Positions 46,533 to 57,405 of a DNA stretch of 64,000 nt are shown here, piece by piece (position 1 is the first letter of the stretch; the number at the start of each line of letters is the position of its first letter). The stretch lies in assembly GCA_944990035.1 (NCBI GenBank), contig CALYLX010000139.1, forward strand, positions 744,001 to 808,000, given 5' to 3'. The stretch comes from Clitopilus passeckerianus. Lineage: Eukaryota; Basidiomycota; Agaricomycetes; Agaricales; Entolomataceae. The notes below the pieces were generated by a model. The model was not told where the DNA came from. It ran no database searches and saw nothing but the letters and a program-made list of their open reading frames with translations. Position numbers and translations under genes: made by a program.

Positions 46533-47817
46533 TAATGATCAGGCAGAGACTGTTCAAGGGAAGGTCCAGACTTGATTGTTATTGCTGTCGGTACAGGTCC
46601 AGGTTTGAAGCTGGTTGCTGTTAGCGAGGTTCCCGTTGGTGAGGTCCAAACATTGGGCTACGAACGATCCATATGTCAGTGATGGCACAAGCGAATATGG
46701 GATTTGACTTACGACTGTTAGCAGCAACGAGCCGCTTGTCCTCGGTGTAGTACCACGTTTGGGCTGGAAGACTGTCGTAGCATTGCCAAATCTTCATTTT
46801 GACGCCGCTTGCGGGAGCTGGAAGGAGATCATCAGCAAGGAATGGTTACAGGAGGGTATCGACACTCACCGCTGCCAGCGTCCAGGCAGAAACCGGTATT
46901 GCCAAGTTCGACCCGGGTGGCAGCAGCGTTAATGAACCATTGCTGAGCACCGCTGCCATTGCAGTCATAGCTGTGAGCGAGTTGTTAGCCAGAGGCAGGG
47001 AGAACTAGAGCGCCTGTCAACATACATCTGAACCGGGGTGCCGTTTGCAAGGACGTTTCCACGGACATCCATGCACTTAGCCGCATTGCCATTAGGGTGG
47101 ATCGCGACAGTGTTTGAGGTGGTTCGAGCAGGTGGGAAACCGCCACTGGGACAGAAGCTGATGGAGAGAATATTTAAAAGAGGCCTTTCTTCGTGTATAA
47201 AGGAAGCTGCTCACGTCACTTTGTACCCAATGTTGTCACCTGGGCAGGCGTAAACTGGAGGAGTTGGCGGTGTATCGGAAACTGGAGGGAAACGAGTGGG
47301 TGGTTGGTTGAACACGGAATTGCACGCTTTGTTATCGCAAAGGTCTCGGTTGCAGAAACCATTGTTCTGGTCAAATGGTCAGCTTGAGGGCAAAGGGGTT
47401 GGTACTGCTAGACCTACGATAGGAGATTGAGGCTCAATGCTGACGCCTGTATTAAGTCTGGCTCCGTCAATCACGATATAATACATATCATTCTATGGCA
47501 AATATGTCAGTAGAAGTCGTAAGGAGTCGCAAGGAGGTACTCACTTCACCGTAGAAACCAGCTCTCGTGGTTCTCTCGCCGGTCGCACTTCCTCCATTAG
47601 CGTCCGTGAAGATAAATCCACTCCAATTCTCGCTCTGAGTGCGGGTGATAGTAGCACCCGGCGCGACTCGACCTTGGTTGACACCGCTGATATAGACATT
47701 AATGCCTTGCGGGCAGTTGTTAAGGATGGTGTAAAGGCGTGCAAAGGTAGAGGTCGGCGCTTGCAAAAGCCCACCAACAAGTAGGGTGAGGAGGCTCGAA
47801 GACTTGCGCATGACCAT
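46533..47817 (-). CDS. Secreted thaumatin-like / ricin-B lectin fusion protein
   Basis: Seven minus-strand exons (47545-47817, 47418-47492, 47215-47366, 47026-47157, 46870-46970, 46713-46817, 46533-46657) give 320 aa in one frame. A signal peptide (LLTLLVGGLLQAPTSTFA) is followed by a thaumatin/osmotin-like region (YTILNNCPQGINVYISG, NWSGFIFTD, YYIVIDGARLNTGVSI, a cysteine-rich NNGFCNRDLCDNKAC) up to about residue 170. The C-terminal part is a ricin-B (CBM13) beta-trefoil with KCMDVRG, QQWFI, CLDAGS, AQTWYY, CLDLTNG and NQVWTF. The lectin module binds carbohydrate; there is no toxin A-chain or other catalytic toxin domain. It likely acts outside the cell on glycans. ATATAAA at 47866-47872 lies about 55 bp upstream. 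Confidence 0.8.
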
Positions 47818-47872
47818 CTAGGAGTTTCAGGCGAAGGATGTAGGCAAAAAAGGAGGGAGGTGAGGTTTATAT

Positions 47873-49592
47873 GACGGAGGGGTGCGTCAAGGATCACACC
47901 ACGGTCAGGGAAAACCGTTAGGTCTGGGACTAGATTCGTATCCTGGCCCAATCTTGCCCTTCGTTGGCCCGCCAAGCTGTCAGATCCTCAGGGACCGACG
48001 GAGTGGGGAAAGACGCGTCACCAATTCAAGACATTCATGCTCCGTCGTTCCTGATTTTTATCAAGTCAGCTGGACGCAGACATCTCAAAGAAGCTATTCT
48101 CAGGAACGACAGCCTCGATCATGGGCGTCGAGGCTTCGCCACAGTGCTGGAGGTCCTTAGCTTGCCAGAGAGTAGGATTGTCGCGGGGTGAGATCGCCTA
48201 TAGAGTAGAGATTCCGTAGCTAACGGCCCCTTGGAAGAGCTCAACACGCTAGTATGGGGTCCATCCAGCCCTTCACAACGCGAAGGAACCCTAGATTAAC
48301 ATCCGAATCTGATATCAACATGAAATTCACATCATCGTGTGGGGAAAGTAAATACCTTCAAGTCGTAAGTGGGCCTACTTTTCCTACCAGAGACGTAGTT
48401 ATGTCTCTAACAGTCTGTTGGTGACCAATGTACTATCTTCATTCATAGTGGCAAGGTGAGGCGGCTATACATTCATGGTATTCATGGTGTCCTTGGGAAA
48501 GGTTCCGAGTTCGCCTGATCATTGCGCTGAGCGATGATATTAGCGGGGTAAATGGTTGGATTTCGCTTAGATTGAGTGAATATTGTCATTTCAGCCCCGG
48601 AAAGCCTGTTTTGAGCTAGGAGTCAGCAGGGCAATTCTCGTTGAACCTCGTGGTTGTGGCTAAGGGCGTTGAGAGAATGCGGAGTTTGAAACGGCATGCA
48701 ACTGCAAAACCACGACCGCTGCTCTCTTCGCTGAGCTGCTCCAACCTTCCCCCAAGATACGTTCTTGAATTCAAGCATTAAGGCCACCTTTCGCACAGCA
48801 GCTACCACTGCTTCCCACCAAATTTGCTCCCTCATCCGTGTTAATTTCTCCCAGCATGAAAACCGAAACCACCCCTCCAGACACGCCTCAGAACCGCGAA
48901 CCGTAGTTTTGGACGGGTTTTGAGTATATTTTCATCTCTCGAATTCGTTTTTTCTGACTTTATAGAACCTTCTCTTTGTCTCAATGCTCACGATATCGTT
49001 TTCTGGGTAATAACGGCCTGGACTCCGAGCGCTAGCTCTCCCTTATTCGATCACCCTAGGGCGATCCACAACTGCCTCCTGGGTGCGCCGCGAGCCAATT
49101 CGCGCAACTCCGTCCCAATACGAGCTTCCAAAACTCCACCTGCTAGATGCCAATTATACCCATGATGTTCGAGGGAAGAATGAGGTCGAACCAACCAACC
49201 ACACCCGATCTCCACAAGCCTCCCACTGTATCCAACTTTCATTCATTTGTACGGTGAGGATTGTTTGGAAATCACTCCCTTCCCAGATCTTTGTCCTGAA
49301 TCCACAACGTGTTTAATTAGATTCGAATATAGCCCCAGTATCGACAAAATCTTGTCTTATTCGATTCGTGTACGTAGCAAAACTTGAGAAAGAGAGAGAT
49401 ATAAAATGTGTAGCTTTCACTACGTGAAAAAAGACTTAGAATTCCCTGCATTTACACGGGAAACTCACGCCCTGTCAATCGGAAAGCACCGGTCATGAGG
49501 CGTGGCGTCAGGAATCAAGAATGCTAGGGCGAATCGTGTGAGGCCACTCGACGCTAGCTTCTAGGGCTCCCTCCACGACTGTCCAAGAGTCA
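47873..49592. other. Intergenic, no gene seen
   Basis: About 1.7 kb without a supported gene. Frames are short on both strands and no match to the repeats R1-R2 was seen. Confidence 0.45.
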
Positions 49593-50331
49593 ATGGACCC
49601 TCTATCCTCAGATTCGCCATATTATATTACAAGATACTACACCCGGCTGGCTGTGAAGCCTCAGCCATGGAGTTCGGCAGTTATTGCCACAGACGAAGGA
49701 GGAGCGCCAGACGAGCATAAGGTCCGAAGTGTTCTTTTCCTACCTTCTGGTCAATGCTCAGAACTCGGCAGTGGCGGATACGGTATATGAGTGATGGAAG
49801 AGCCTCCATTCAAAACGTCAGATACTCAGAATACTACCTGGCATACGACGAGCCAGCCATCTCCTACCGTGGCATCATAGTCCACAGGCGCGCTTTTGGC
49901 TGGGTATTGAAGCCCGTGCAGACTCCTAACAAGTACCTGTGGGTATCTGTCACTGATACATACACCTTTGTAACTCGCTGATATCCCTTCAACAGGCTTG
50001 TTGCCCCAGATGGCCCATTTTACGACGAGGCAAACGACAGGGAAACTGAACTTGTTCTGTCGGATATCCCACACAAGTGCCCAAGGGTATGGGCTTTTCC
50101 GTTATTCTCGAACTCTCGGGCTCATTCACGTTTGCCTTGCAGACAGCCCTCGTTCCACTTGCTCCTACACCTGAAAGAATTCTTGAGCAAGCCTGGACGA
50201 TAAAAAAGGTCCTTCCTGACAGGGTTGCCGTTACTCAAAACTCCGCTGAGAAACTCCCTTCTTCTCGCGGAAGGAGGTCGTCAGAGGCTCATATCCGTGA
50301 TGATGGGATGATCTTTCAGTGGGACGAATGA
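49593..50331 (+). CDS. Divergent I66-type beta-trefoil protein with extended C-terminus
   Basis: Four exons (49593-49721, 49772-49932, 49996-50086, 50143-50331) give 189 aa. Exon 2 is 161 nt, starts with TGG and ends in phase 2, exactly like exon 3 of the 133-aa inhibitors at 3245 and 5755; exon 1 (129 nt) equals their exons 1 and 2 fused. The text pattern agrees: SPYYITRYYTRLAV, HKWRIRYMSDGR, RAFGWVLKPV and later EQAWTIKKV. The donor after exon 1 is GTCCGA, which is unusual. After the expected end the protein runs on for about 40 residues (NSAEKLPSSRGRRSS to FQWDE). It is probably a diverged protease-inhibitor paralogue; whether it inhibits anything is open. Confidence 0.6.
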
Positions 50332-50582
50332 AGTTCTTATTTATTTCCTCTAATTTTCGCGGCGCGAGCGCTGCAAGCCTCCTCTCATGTACATGTGTCA
50401 ATGTTCGTTTCGAGGTACAAAGAATAGAGGTCTTTTTTGGCTCAAATTTTGATTCGTGGAATCAGAAGCCAGGCGTTTTTGGGCGGAGAGGCTGGAAATT
50501 CAGGAGTGTAGAGCTCAGAAGAAAACCTTGATTCCCGAAACCGGAACTTCAGCCAGTTCGACACGTCCGAGCCTCATTCCGT

Positions 50583-50849
50583 ATGGTCCTCACAGAGTTT
50601 CATCACGCCATATACTTCCGGGAAACCACGTACGAGCGCTATATGTCCTCTTTGGAAAGACCATGGTCAATCTATAAGGCCATTGATCATAGAACTGGTA
50701 GCTCAGTGGCCTTCGTGAATGCTGAGTCGAAGGGCGACATCATTCGTTTCGAGGAGTGTCCGTGCTCGGCCGACGCTCATATGCATATTAATTCCGCCAT
50801 TCTCCGTCTCAATCGACAGAGATATGACATCAGCTTCTCTTCCACCTGA
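50583..50849 (+). CDS. Small hypothetical open frame, 88 aa
   Basis: An 88-codon frame reads MVLTEFHHAIYFRETTYERY, RPWSIYKAIDHRTGSSV, CPCSADAHMHINSAI and ends DISFSST. No signal peptide and no family recognised. It lies between the I66-like gene and the GH71 gene. It may be one exon of a larger gene, or chance. Confidence 0.2.
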   Translation: MVLTEFHHAIYFRETTYERYMSSLERPWSIYKAIDHRTGSSVAFVNAESKGDIIRFEECPCSADAHMHINSAILRLNRQRYDISFSST

Positions 50850-51124
50850 TCGTTTGAGGTCTACATTATGTATATCATTGATATTCAAAGGGCATTGCGG
50901 TTGGATTTATTGATCCTTTGCCGGTGGACACCATGGACTGAATTGAAATTTCTTGCTATTATTCCTACTATGACACGAGAGAAATTAGTCCCGATCTGCT
51001 TGCAGAATCAGAGCCCGCAGGAAGGGACGTGAAGACTTCCACACACAACATCCTGGATCGAAGCTTCAAACCCATTTCGAAGTTGCAAGTTTTGACAGAT
51101 TGATATTGATCTCGTGACCGGAGA

Positions 51125-51601
51125 TTGTCAGCTGTCACATCATTTTTGACCTTTTCTGTCGATGACCACGACAACATCTGTTGCAGTTTCCATGGCTGCG
51201 TCAGTTCGATCCTTCCAGGAGTTCCAGTCGACGATCTCGACAGAATATTTGATCCCGAACAGAGGAACCACAGTGTAGTGGAGCGAGAAAGAAACCACGG
51301 TACAGATGCTTCATGCGTCTCTCTCGCACGTCTTTGGGCTCATGATCATCGAACAGGGTGTATCCGAGTGTATGATGCACTACGATATCTGAAACTGGCC
51401 TTTGGTTGCCCTGTGTTCAACCAGAACATCATATGGAAGACACTGGAGGTCAACCCTACCGTATGGTCTATTTGCGACCCACTTCATAGAATCTGCACGG
51501 CATTGCACGGGTATGACGGTGCGGAAATACTGCAAATCCGGCGCCCTTATAATCATATTACGGTAAGCGCTTCGACCGTTGCCATAATTGCATTAGCTTA
51601 A
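51125..51601 (+). CDS. Hypothetical open frame, 158 aa
   Basis: A 158-codon frame reads MSAVTSFLTFSVDDHDNIC, LPGVPVDDLDRIFDPEQR, GCIRVYDALRYLKLAFGC and HGYDGAEILQIRR. Its stop is 89 bp before the GH71 start. No domain was recognised. Length and composition suggest possible coding, but there is no splice or homology support. Confidence 0.3.
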   Translation: MSAVTSFLTFSVDDHDNICCSFHGCVSSILPGVPVDDLDRIFDPEQRNHSVVERERNHGTDASCVSLARLWAHDHRTGCIRVYDALRYLKLAFGCPVFNQNIIWKTLEVNPTVWSICDPLHRICTALHGYDGAEILQIRRPYNHITVSASTVAIIALA

Positions 51602-51689
51602 AAGCAAGGGTCTTCCCAGCCATCATCCCAGCATTTGCTGCCGTTAAGGCCCTTCCGTTCTTTCCCCTCCTTCACCAACCGCCGCTCAA

Positions 51690-53717
51690 ATGCGCGTGAA
51701 GCAGCTCCTTCAAGTTCTTCCCTTCTTCGTCGCGGCATCGGCCCACGCTCTGCCGCCTCGCTCAGAGCATAATACCCATGCCATCAAGATAGAACCTCTT
51801 GAAGCACGAGATGGCCAGAAGTATGTCTTCATGCACCACGTAAGTTTCCCCACCAATTGTCCTTTCGCTTCTGATCAAGCTTCCCCAGATTGTCGGCAGT
51901 ATGTATACCTTTGTTGGCACTCGAATCTCCCCTAATCAGCTTTATATTTTCTTGAATTCCAGACACGTATGCACACTATCTTTCCCATATCAAGGTCGAT
52001 GTGCTAACATAGGGCACACAGCTTTCCCTATACCCAAGCCGACTGGGAGGATGACTTTAGGCAGATCGCAGCCAAGGGCGTGTAAGTGATCCACTTTACC
52101 CCGTAAAACCGCCACTCAACCATCCTTAGTGACGCTGTAGCTCTTAACCTCGGAGCAGATGACTGGGAACGCAACCAGATCACACTGGCCTACAACGCAG
52201 CCGACGCGATTGGTGGAAACCTCAAGCTCTTCCAGTCCTTCGACTTCACCTCCCTAGGCTGCGACCTCAACGACGTGGTAGCCCGTGTCAAGAACTATAC
52301 CGACCGACCCAGTCAGTTCAAGATTGACGGCAAGGTCTTCATCTCTAGTTTCTCTGGCGATTGCCTTGGGAACTCGGGATGGCAAAGCCTGAAAGACCAG
52401 ACCAATGCGTACCTCATGCCGACTATCTTTGGCATTGAGGGACAATTCGACTCTTGGCCAAGCTTGGATACCTGGTACTGGTAAGCGCATCACAGACGGT
52501 GGAAAAGAATCAATTTCTGATGAGGAGTCTACAGCTGGGGCTGCGCATGGCCACAAGGCAACCAAAACAAAACAGTGAGTCGTACTCTTTCGTTCCTTCC
52601 TAGACGACATTCTGACCGTCTTCTAGCTGGATGATGACAACTACTGTATGAATGCCGCCGTGCCGTGAACCATACCCGTCCTGAGCCTTTCGACAGATCG
52701 TCAACAGCTCCCTGGCCGTTATGCGACCACCGTCAGCCCCTGGTTCTAGTAAGTGCCCTCAACATACCTCTCGAGAACGGATATTGACGCCACTCCTCAG
52801 TACTCACTACAGCTACAAGAACTGGTACTACCGTGGCGACGACTTCCTCTTCCTGACTCGATTTGAGCAAATGATGAGCCTTCGTGACTCCATGACCTTC
52901 ATTGAGCTAGTAACTTGGTACGTCCCAATCATCCGCACCTCGTTCTCAGCGATCTGATCAAGCACTTCCAGGAACGACTATGGTGAATCCCACTAGTATG
53001 TCCCTCGCTCCATCAGCCATACCATACAGCTGACCTTTTGTTCCAGCATGGGTCCCATCAAAGGTGCTCAACCCGACGGTACCACATGGGCAAATGGTTT
53101 CCCGCACACGGAATGGTACAACCTCGCTGCCTATTACATCACCGCCTGGAAGACCGGAAACTACCCCGCCATTACCGTGAGCCTCGTCTAGTGAGATTCT
53201 ACCTTCTCACCTCATACCATACACAGGAGGATGTCGTATACTATTGGGCTCGCCCTCACCCTGCTCTCGCCACTGCTTCCGGTGATTCTTTGGGTCCTCC
53301 TGATGGTTATAACTTCTCATCTGTACGTATCCTGCCGGTGATATCCAAACTCTCGGCTGAACAACATCTCGTTCCAGGACACCCTATGGGCCGTCGCCTT
53401 CGCTACCGCCACCAGCCAGGTTACTTTGACTGTCGGCAGCTCAACTCAAACCTTCACCGTCAACGCTGGCGTCAACAAGCTACAGATCCCTCTTTCTCCC
53501 GGAAAGATCACCGTGACCGTGAAGAAAGGTGACCAGACGATCATCAACCATTCACCGAGCGACTACCAATTCATCACCAACCCTACCACCTGTACGTAAA
53601 CATGCCTTCGTACGGTTTGGACGTGAACTAATATGGCTTCTTTTAGACAACTACAATGCCTACGTCGGGGCTGCTCGTGAGTCTTCCAGCCGGCTTATCT
53701 TCAGAGCTTTTGGCTGA
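51690..53717 (+). CDS. GH71 alpha-1,3-glucanase (mutanase), secreted
   Basis: Fourteen exons (51690-51839, 51889-51898, 51963-51966, 52022-52081, 52130-52480, 52535-52574, 52627-52645, 52697-52748, 52801-52917, 52972-52995, 53047-53176, 53227-53322, 53378-53591, 53647-53717) stay in frame for 445 aa. After a signal peptide (LLQVLPFFVAASAHA) come KYVFMHHIVGNTFPYTQADW, GVDAVALNLGADDWER, FQSFDFTSLG, DDDNYYRQQL, SPWFYTHY and WNDYGESHY at residues 268-276; the Asp and Glu of NDYGE fit the catalytic acid pair of GH71. A beta-rich C-terminal region follows. The enzyme cleaves alpha-1,3-glucan of fungal walls (own wall remodelling or mycoparasitism). Exon 3 is only 4 nt. The last exon could instead be spliced at GTGAGT (53677). 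Two broken copies lie at 23.1 and 29.5 kb. Confidence 0.85.
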
Positions 53718-54016
53718 ATGTTTGCTAGGTTCATAAACATCGCATGGGTTCGGATAGGGATATCGTTCTGTTCAATAACCTTGGGTCTCCACCAGTTGTC
53801 CTTATTTATTGGAATATATCAACCGTTTTGTAAATTCTCAGTTAGGAAACTACTCCAATTCCATTCATACAGGCGGTACATGAGGATAACTAAGGCGCCA
53901 ACAAGGTAAAAATGCACACTAATTCTTGCTCGGTAAATAGGCAAAACTATCGAGGAGATTGGTCAACCACGTTGAGATAAAACGAGATGAACAACTGTCG
54001 TACCTCCAACGCCACT

Positions 54017-54384
54017 TTACGCCTTCGCAGGGTTGGCTGCCGGGGGTGCCGGCTCGCCAGTAGCCAAGCACACGTTCTCCCAAGTCAAGTGAGCCATGTC
54101 CGGAGGCGTAGGCTGTGATTTACACTCCTTCTCAACGCAGTCAGTGAACACCTTGAAGGTCGCCTGGTCCTTGCAAATAACGTTGGTTCTACCAGGGACT
54201 TGAATGTCAAAGACAACCGGAATCAGAGGTTGATGACTTACAACGCGTCCGGGGCGTTGTCGACAGAGACATCCTTTGGTATACAGGATACCATACAAGT
54301 GGGAGGGGTGTCGGCTGCATTCACGGCAAGGAGGCTACTGGCGATAGCAGTGAGGAGGCTTAAGGCAGTGGTGAATCCCTTCAT
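54017..54384 (-). CDS. Small secreted six-cysteine protein (SSP copy 3)
   Basis: Two minus-strand exons (54242-54384 and 54017-54188) give 104 aa. Signal peptide MKGFTTALSLLTAIASSLL; six cysteines in TCMVSC, VIC, DCVEKEC and NVC; HLTWENVC and a PAPPAANPAKA tail. It is the orthologous member of the SSP at 28720 and is two residues shorter in the tail and linker. It is convergent with GH71 (300 bp between stops) and divergent from CRP3 (959 bp between starts). The cysteine spacing is reminiscent of CFEM but two cysteines short. Function unknown. Confidence 0.75.
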
Positions 54385-55343
54385 AGTGCAACGGGTGGGC
54401 GTAGGCAATGAAAATGGTGGATATAACCGGGGGAGGTTGGGGCGTATACATTCAACGAAGCTGAGGAGATTTATGTGTGCGCTATGGTGTGGTTTGGGTT
54501 ACGTGGTCCGTGTAAGGAAGCGAGTTTCGTCAGAGAACGTCTGAACCAAAGGCTTCTGATCCCTGTTGTACTAGGCCTCCGCATTTTCAGTCATTCCGAC
54601 GTTCCAAGTATATTTAGGGCTAATACATCGCAAGCACAAATCTTCACTATGGACGAATGAGAATTTGATCGGACATTCGGTTTACAGGGTTTTCAATGGG
54701 TGTGAACGAGTTCGTCTCCTGTAGACCTCGACCGGGTTAGTCGTGTGTTGACCAAGGCGTGACCATGTGGCTCTTTGACTACTTGGCGATCTAATTTTTC
54801 ATTCAACTTGAGACTACGGGAAATGTAGCTTTGTCTCGTTCGTCCTTGGCACCTTTCTCTATTGTTTCTAAGCCTGACAACTTGCATGTTGTCACTTTTT
54901 CGACCCAGAAGCCAGTCAATCTCCGAGTACGTTTCGGCTAGCCTAATGGCGCCACTATTCTAAGCCCTTCAGAGTCTAGTAAGGAGGAATCATTCGACAT
55001 TTGCTATTGAATAGACCCTAAGAGATAGTTACATTCATCAATACTCTACTCGCATCCCCTTTACTCGCTCAAAATCGAATAGAAATTCAGTTGATTTCAC
55101 GACATCGCATACAAATCTGGTAATCTGAATGGTTTTTCTGACAGACGTCTGAGAGCGACAAGTAACTTCGAAGGGTTATCGATTTCCTGTCAGCGAAAAG
55201 GTCCAGCTCTAAACTCGGCCAAGTGAGTATTCCCGTTTGGTGAGTATGGGCGTGCTCAAACCTATAAAGACGGTAGTATCTGAGAGTTCAGACTCTGCAT
55301 CTGCCTTTGTCAGACCAAGGATCGCTCTACAGCTTCTTCGAGT
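54385..55343. promoter_or_regulatory. Shared divergent upstream region of SSP3 and CRP3
   Basis: This interval is conserved in all four CRP modules, for example CTTTTTCGACCCAGAAG followed by TCTCCGAGTACG, and the AAACTCGGCCAAGTGAG region before the CRP TATA box. At 54944-54945 it holds the TA at which the Tc1/mariner element is inserted in the CRP4 copy. Spacing between the divergent starts (959 bp) is nearly the same in module 2 (957 bp), suggesting a shared promoter. Confidence 0.5.
55263..55269 (+). promoter_or_regulatory. TATA box of CRP3
   Basis: TATAAAG 81 bp upstream of the CRP3 ATG, in the same context (CCTATAAAGAC) as CRP4. Confidence 0.7.
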
Positions 55344-56565
55344 ATGATCGTCAATGCTCTCTTTCTCAACCTCCTTTCGCTTCTTGTGATCGCCGGAGAT
55401 ACATTCACAGCTGTCACTGCCACCGCGCTTGCGTCAAACGCGTCGCCTGATTAGTAGGTCATTGCTTGGTCCCGACGATCTCCATAATTCTCATCTCGTC
55501 GTAGCTCTTCCAATGAGAGACAGGCGAAATGCGTTCGGGGATCGTGCCAGTGGGAGTGTCCGGACGACTGGTGCTGGGTTGCCCACACCGGCGAGCCCCA
55601 TGTCAGCGATGGGAGAATCGTTCGCGGTTGGGAGTGGGTCAGCTGCAACACTGCGGATGACTGCAAGGAAAATGCGATAAATAATGGACCCTCCTGCAAG
55701 CATGGTGACTGGAACATTTTTAGCAGTGACGGGTGGGGCTATCCGTACTCGCTTAATTGTCCATGGATTTCGCCCGAACACCAGGCTGCGATCGACGAGG
55801 AGAACCGCAAGAAGGACGAGGAGAATCGAAGAAGGACGATCAAATGTTTCAAACCTGAACTCACACCCGACGAGGTCGAAAAGGCTGTTAAAGACCATTA
55901 TCACCCCGAAGTATATTATAACCCCCAAGTATATCGTCACCCCGCAGGAGTGCCAGTGGGGTACGGACCAGACGGGTACGGACCAGACGGGTACGGACCA
56001 CAGGCGCCTAAGCCACCCGCCGTCAAAGCGTAAGCGATATTCATTGAACGATATCGATGTTGACTAATCTCGTAATTCTGCCAGGTATAGAACCGCTGAG
56101 TGCGCAAGTAATGGATGGTGCAAATGGAGCTGCCCGGACCGTTCGTGCTGGGTTGCATCCAAGCACACCGAAGCGGAGAAGATCAGCTGGGAATGGCTCA
56201 AGTGCAAAACTGTGGATGACTGTAAAGCTGATGGAGATGCGAGGGTCTGTCGGGGCTACGACACGAATATTTCCAACGATCCGCTTGATGCATTCGAACT
56301 CAGCTGTCCCTTCGATGAAGAGGCCCGGATGAAGCAAGAGGAGGAGGCGAAGAAAGAGGCGGAGAAGAAGGCAGAGGAGGAGAAGAAAGAGGAGGAGAGG
56401 AAGCAAGTTGAGAAGAAACAAGACGATGAGGTGAAGAAGTGGATGAAATGTGCTGCACCTGACGCCAGCGCAGAGCGAATTGAAAGGGATCTTAAACTCA
56501 TCAAGGTCCGTGACTTTCGAATTCAAGACTTCACGCAACATATTCGACAGCCGTATTACCTGTAA
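55344..56565 (+). CDS. Secreted two-module cysteine-rich protein CRP3
   Basis: Three exons (55344-55453, 55505-56029, 56085-56565) give 371 aa, the longest of the four. Signal peptide MIVNALFLNLLSLLVIAGD. Module 1: CVRGSCQWECPDDWCWVA, WVSCNTADDC, GPSC, NCPW, then EENRKKDEENRRR and IKCFKPELTPDEVE. The inter-module tail carries a tandem GYGPD repeat absent from the others. Module 2: CASNGWCKWSCPDRSCWVA, WLKCKTVDDC, RVC, SCPF, a long EAKKEAEKKAEEEKKEEER helix and MKCAAPDASA; it ends QPYYL. Eight plus one cysteines per module. The two modules are clearly internal repeats, each on its own exon. Divergent partner of SSP3. No known family; extracellular. Confidence 0.8.
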
Positions 56566-57405
56566 GGAATGTGTATGTCGCTTTCTTCCTTTTTATCTGC
56601 TATTTTCAGTATGGGAACTCCTCTCTCGATCATGTAACGTACTTTTTGTTGGCAATGTTTTATATCATCCTTTTCCCCACAAAACCACGGTGGCTGGAGA
56701 TGCGGGTGCGCCCAGAACGGGAAATGTTCGGTGGAATTTGTTAGGTGCATCTATCTGAGGCGGTAAAGGGCTGCCTGACTTGGTTCCTGGCATTTAGAAC
56801 CACGTCGTTCGACCACTGCACAGTGAGATATTCGATCCTTGAAGCGTTCGGCGCCATCTGAATCAGTTACTCTGATCGGAGAGCGTCTTGTAAACGTCTT
56901 GGGTGATACAGCAATTGTACGGCGCTTTTTATATACCTCATTGTAGCGTCTCTAATATTTCGTATCACTTTTGCGATGTTGGACAGGGATGGAATGTGTC
57001 GAGTCTGTAGACATTCGACCACCTGATTGTTGTGTCGCCCATCAAATACTTAGAAGTCACAGCTAAGGTATACACCGGCAGACACGTCTGGTAACCACAC
57101 TTGGTCATCTTCGTCCTTCTCTCTCGGCTACGGACTTGTTCCACGACCCTTGGAGGATATGATTTCGATAGACTTGGACTGCACTACGTCATAGATCACG
57201 CCGAGCATCCCGAGGTCGCTTTAGGATTCACGATCCGCCTCCGACAGGGCTATTCTGGCCTTCATTAATGCTTAAGCTAGTTAAACTATTCCTAACGCAT
57301 ACTATCTGTCAGGCTATGTGGTGACCCTGGATGGAATATCATTCATATACAACTCGAAGAGCTGCAGTACACCTAGTTCCTGGCCTCCCAATCCCAGATC
57401 TTGCC
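56566..57405. other. CRP3 3' flank and HsbA upstream region
   Basis: The first 280 bp or so match the flank of CRP4 after 63563 (GTAACGTACT, TATCATCCTTTT, GTGGCTGGAGATGCG), so the duplicated module extends past the CRP stop. The rest is upstream of the HsbA-type gene; no gene seen. Confidence 0.55.

Noticed and set aside
46533..47817. Ribosome-inactivating toxin
   Set aside because: Only the carbohydrate-binding ricin-B type module is present; there is no catalytic A-chain-like domain.
53038..53532. 164-codon frame as an independent gene
   Set aside because: It reads across GH71 exons and introns in the wrong frame; the spliced GH71 model explains the region.
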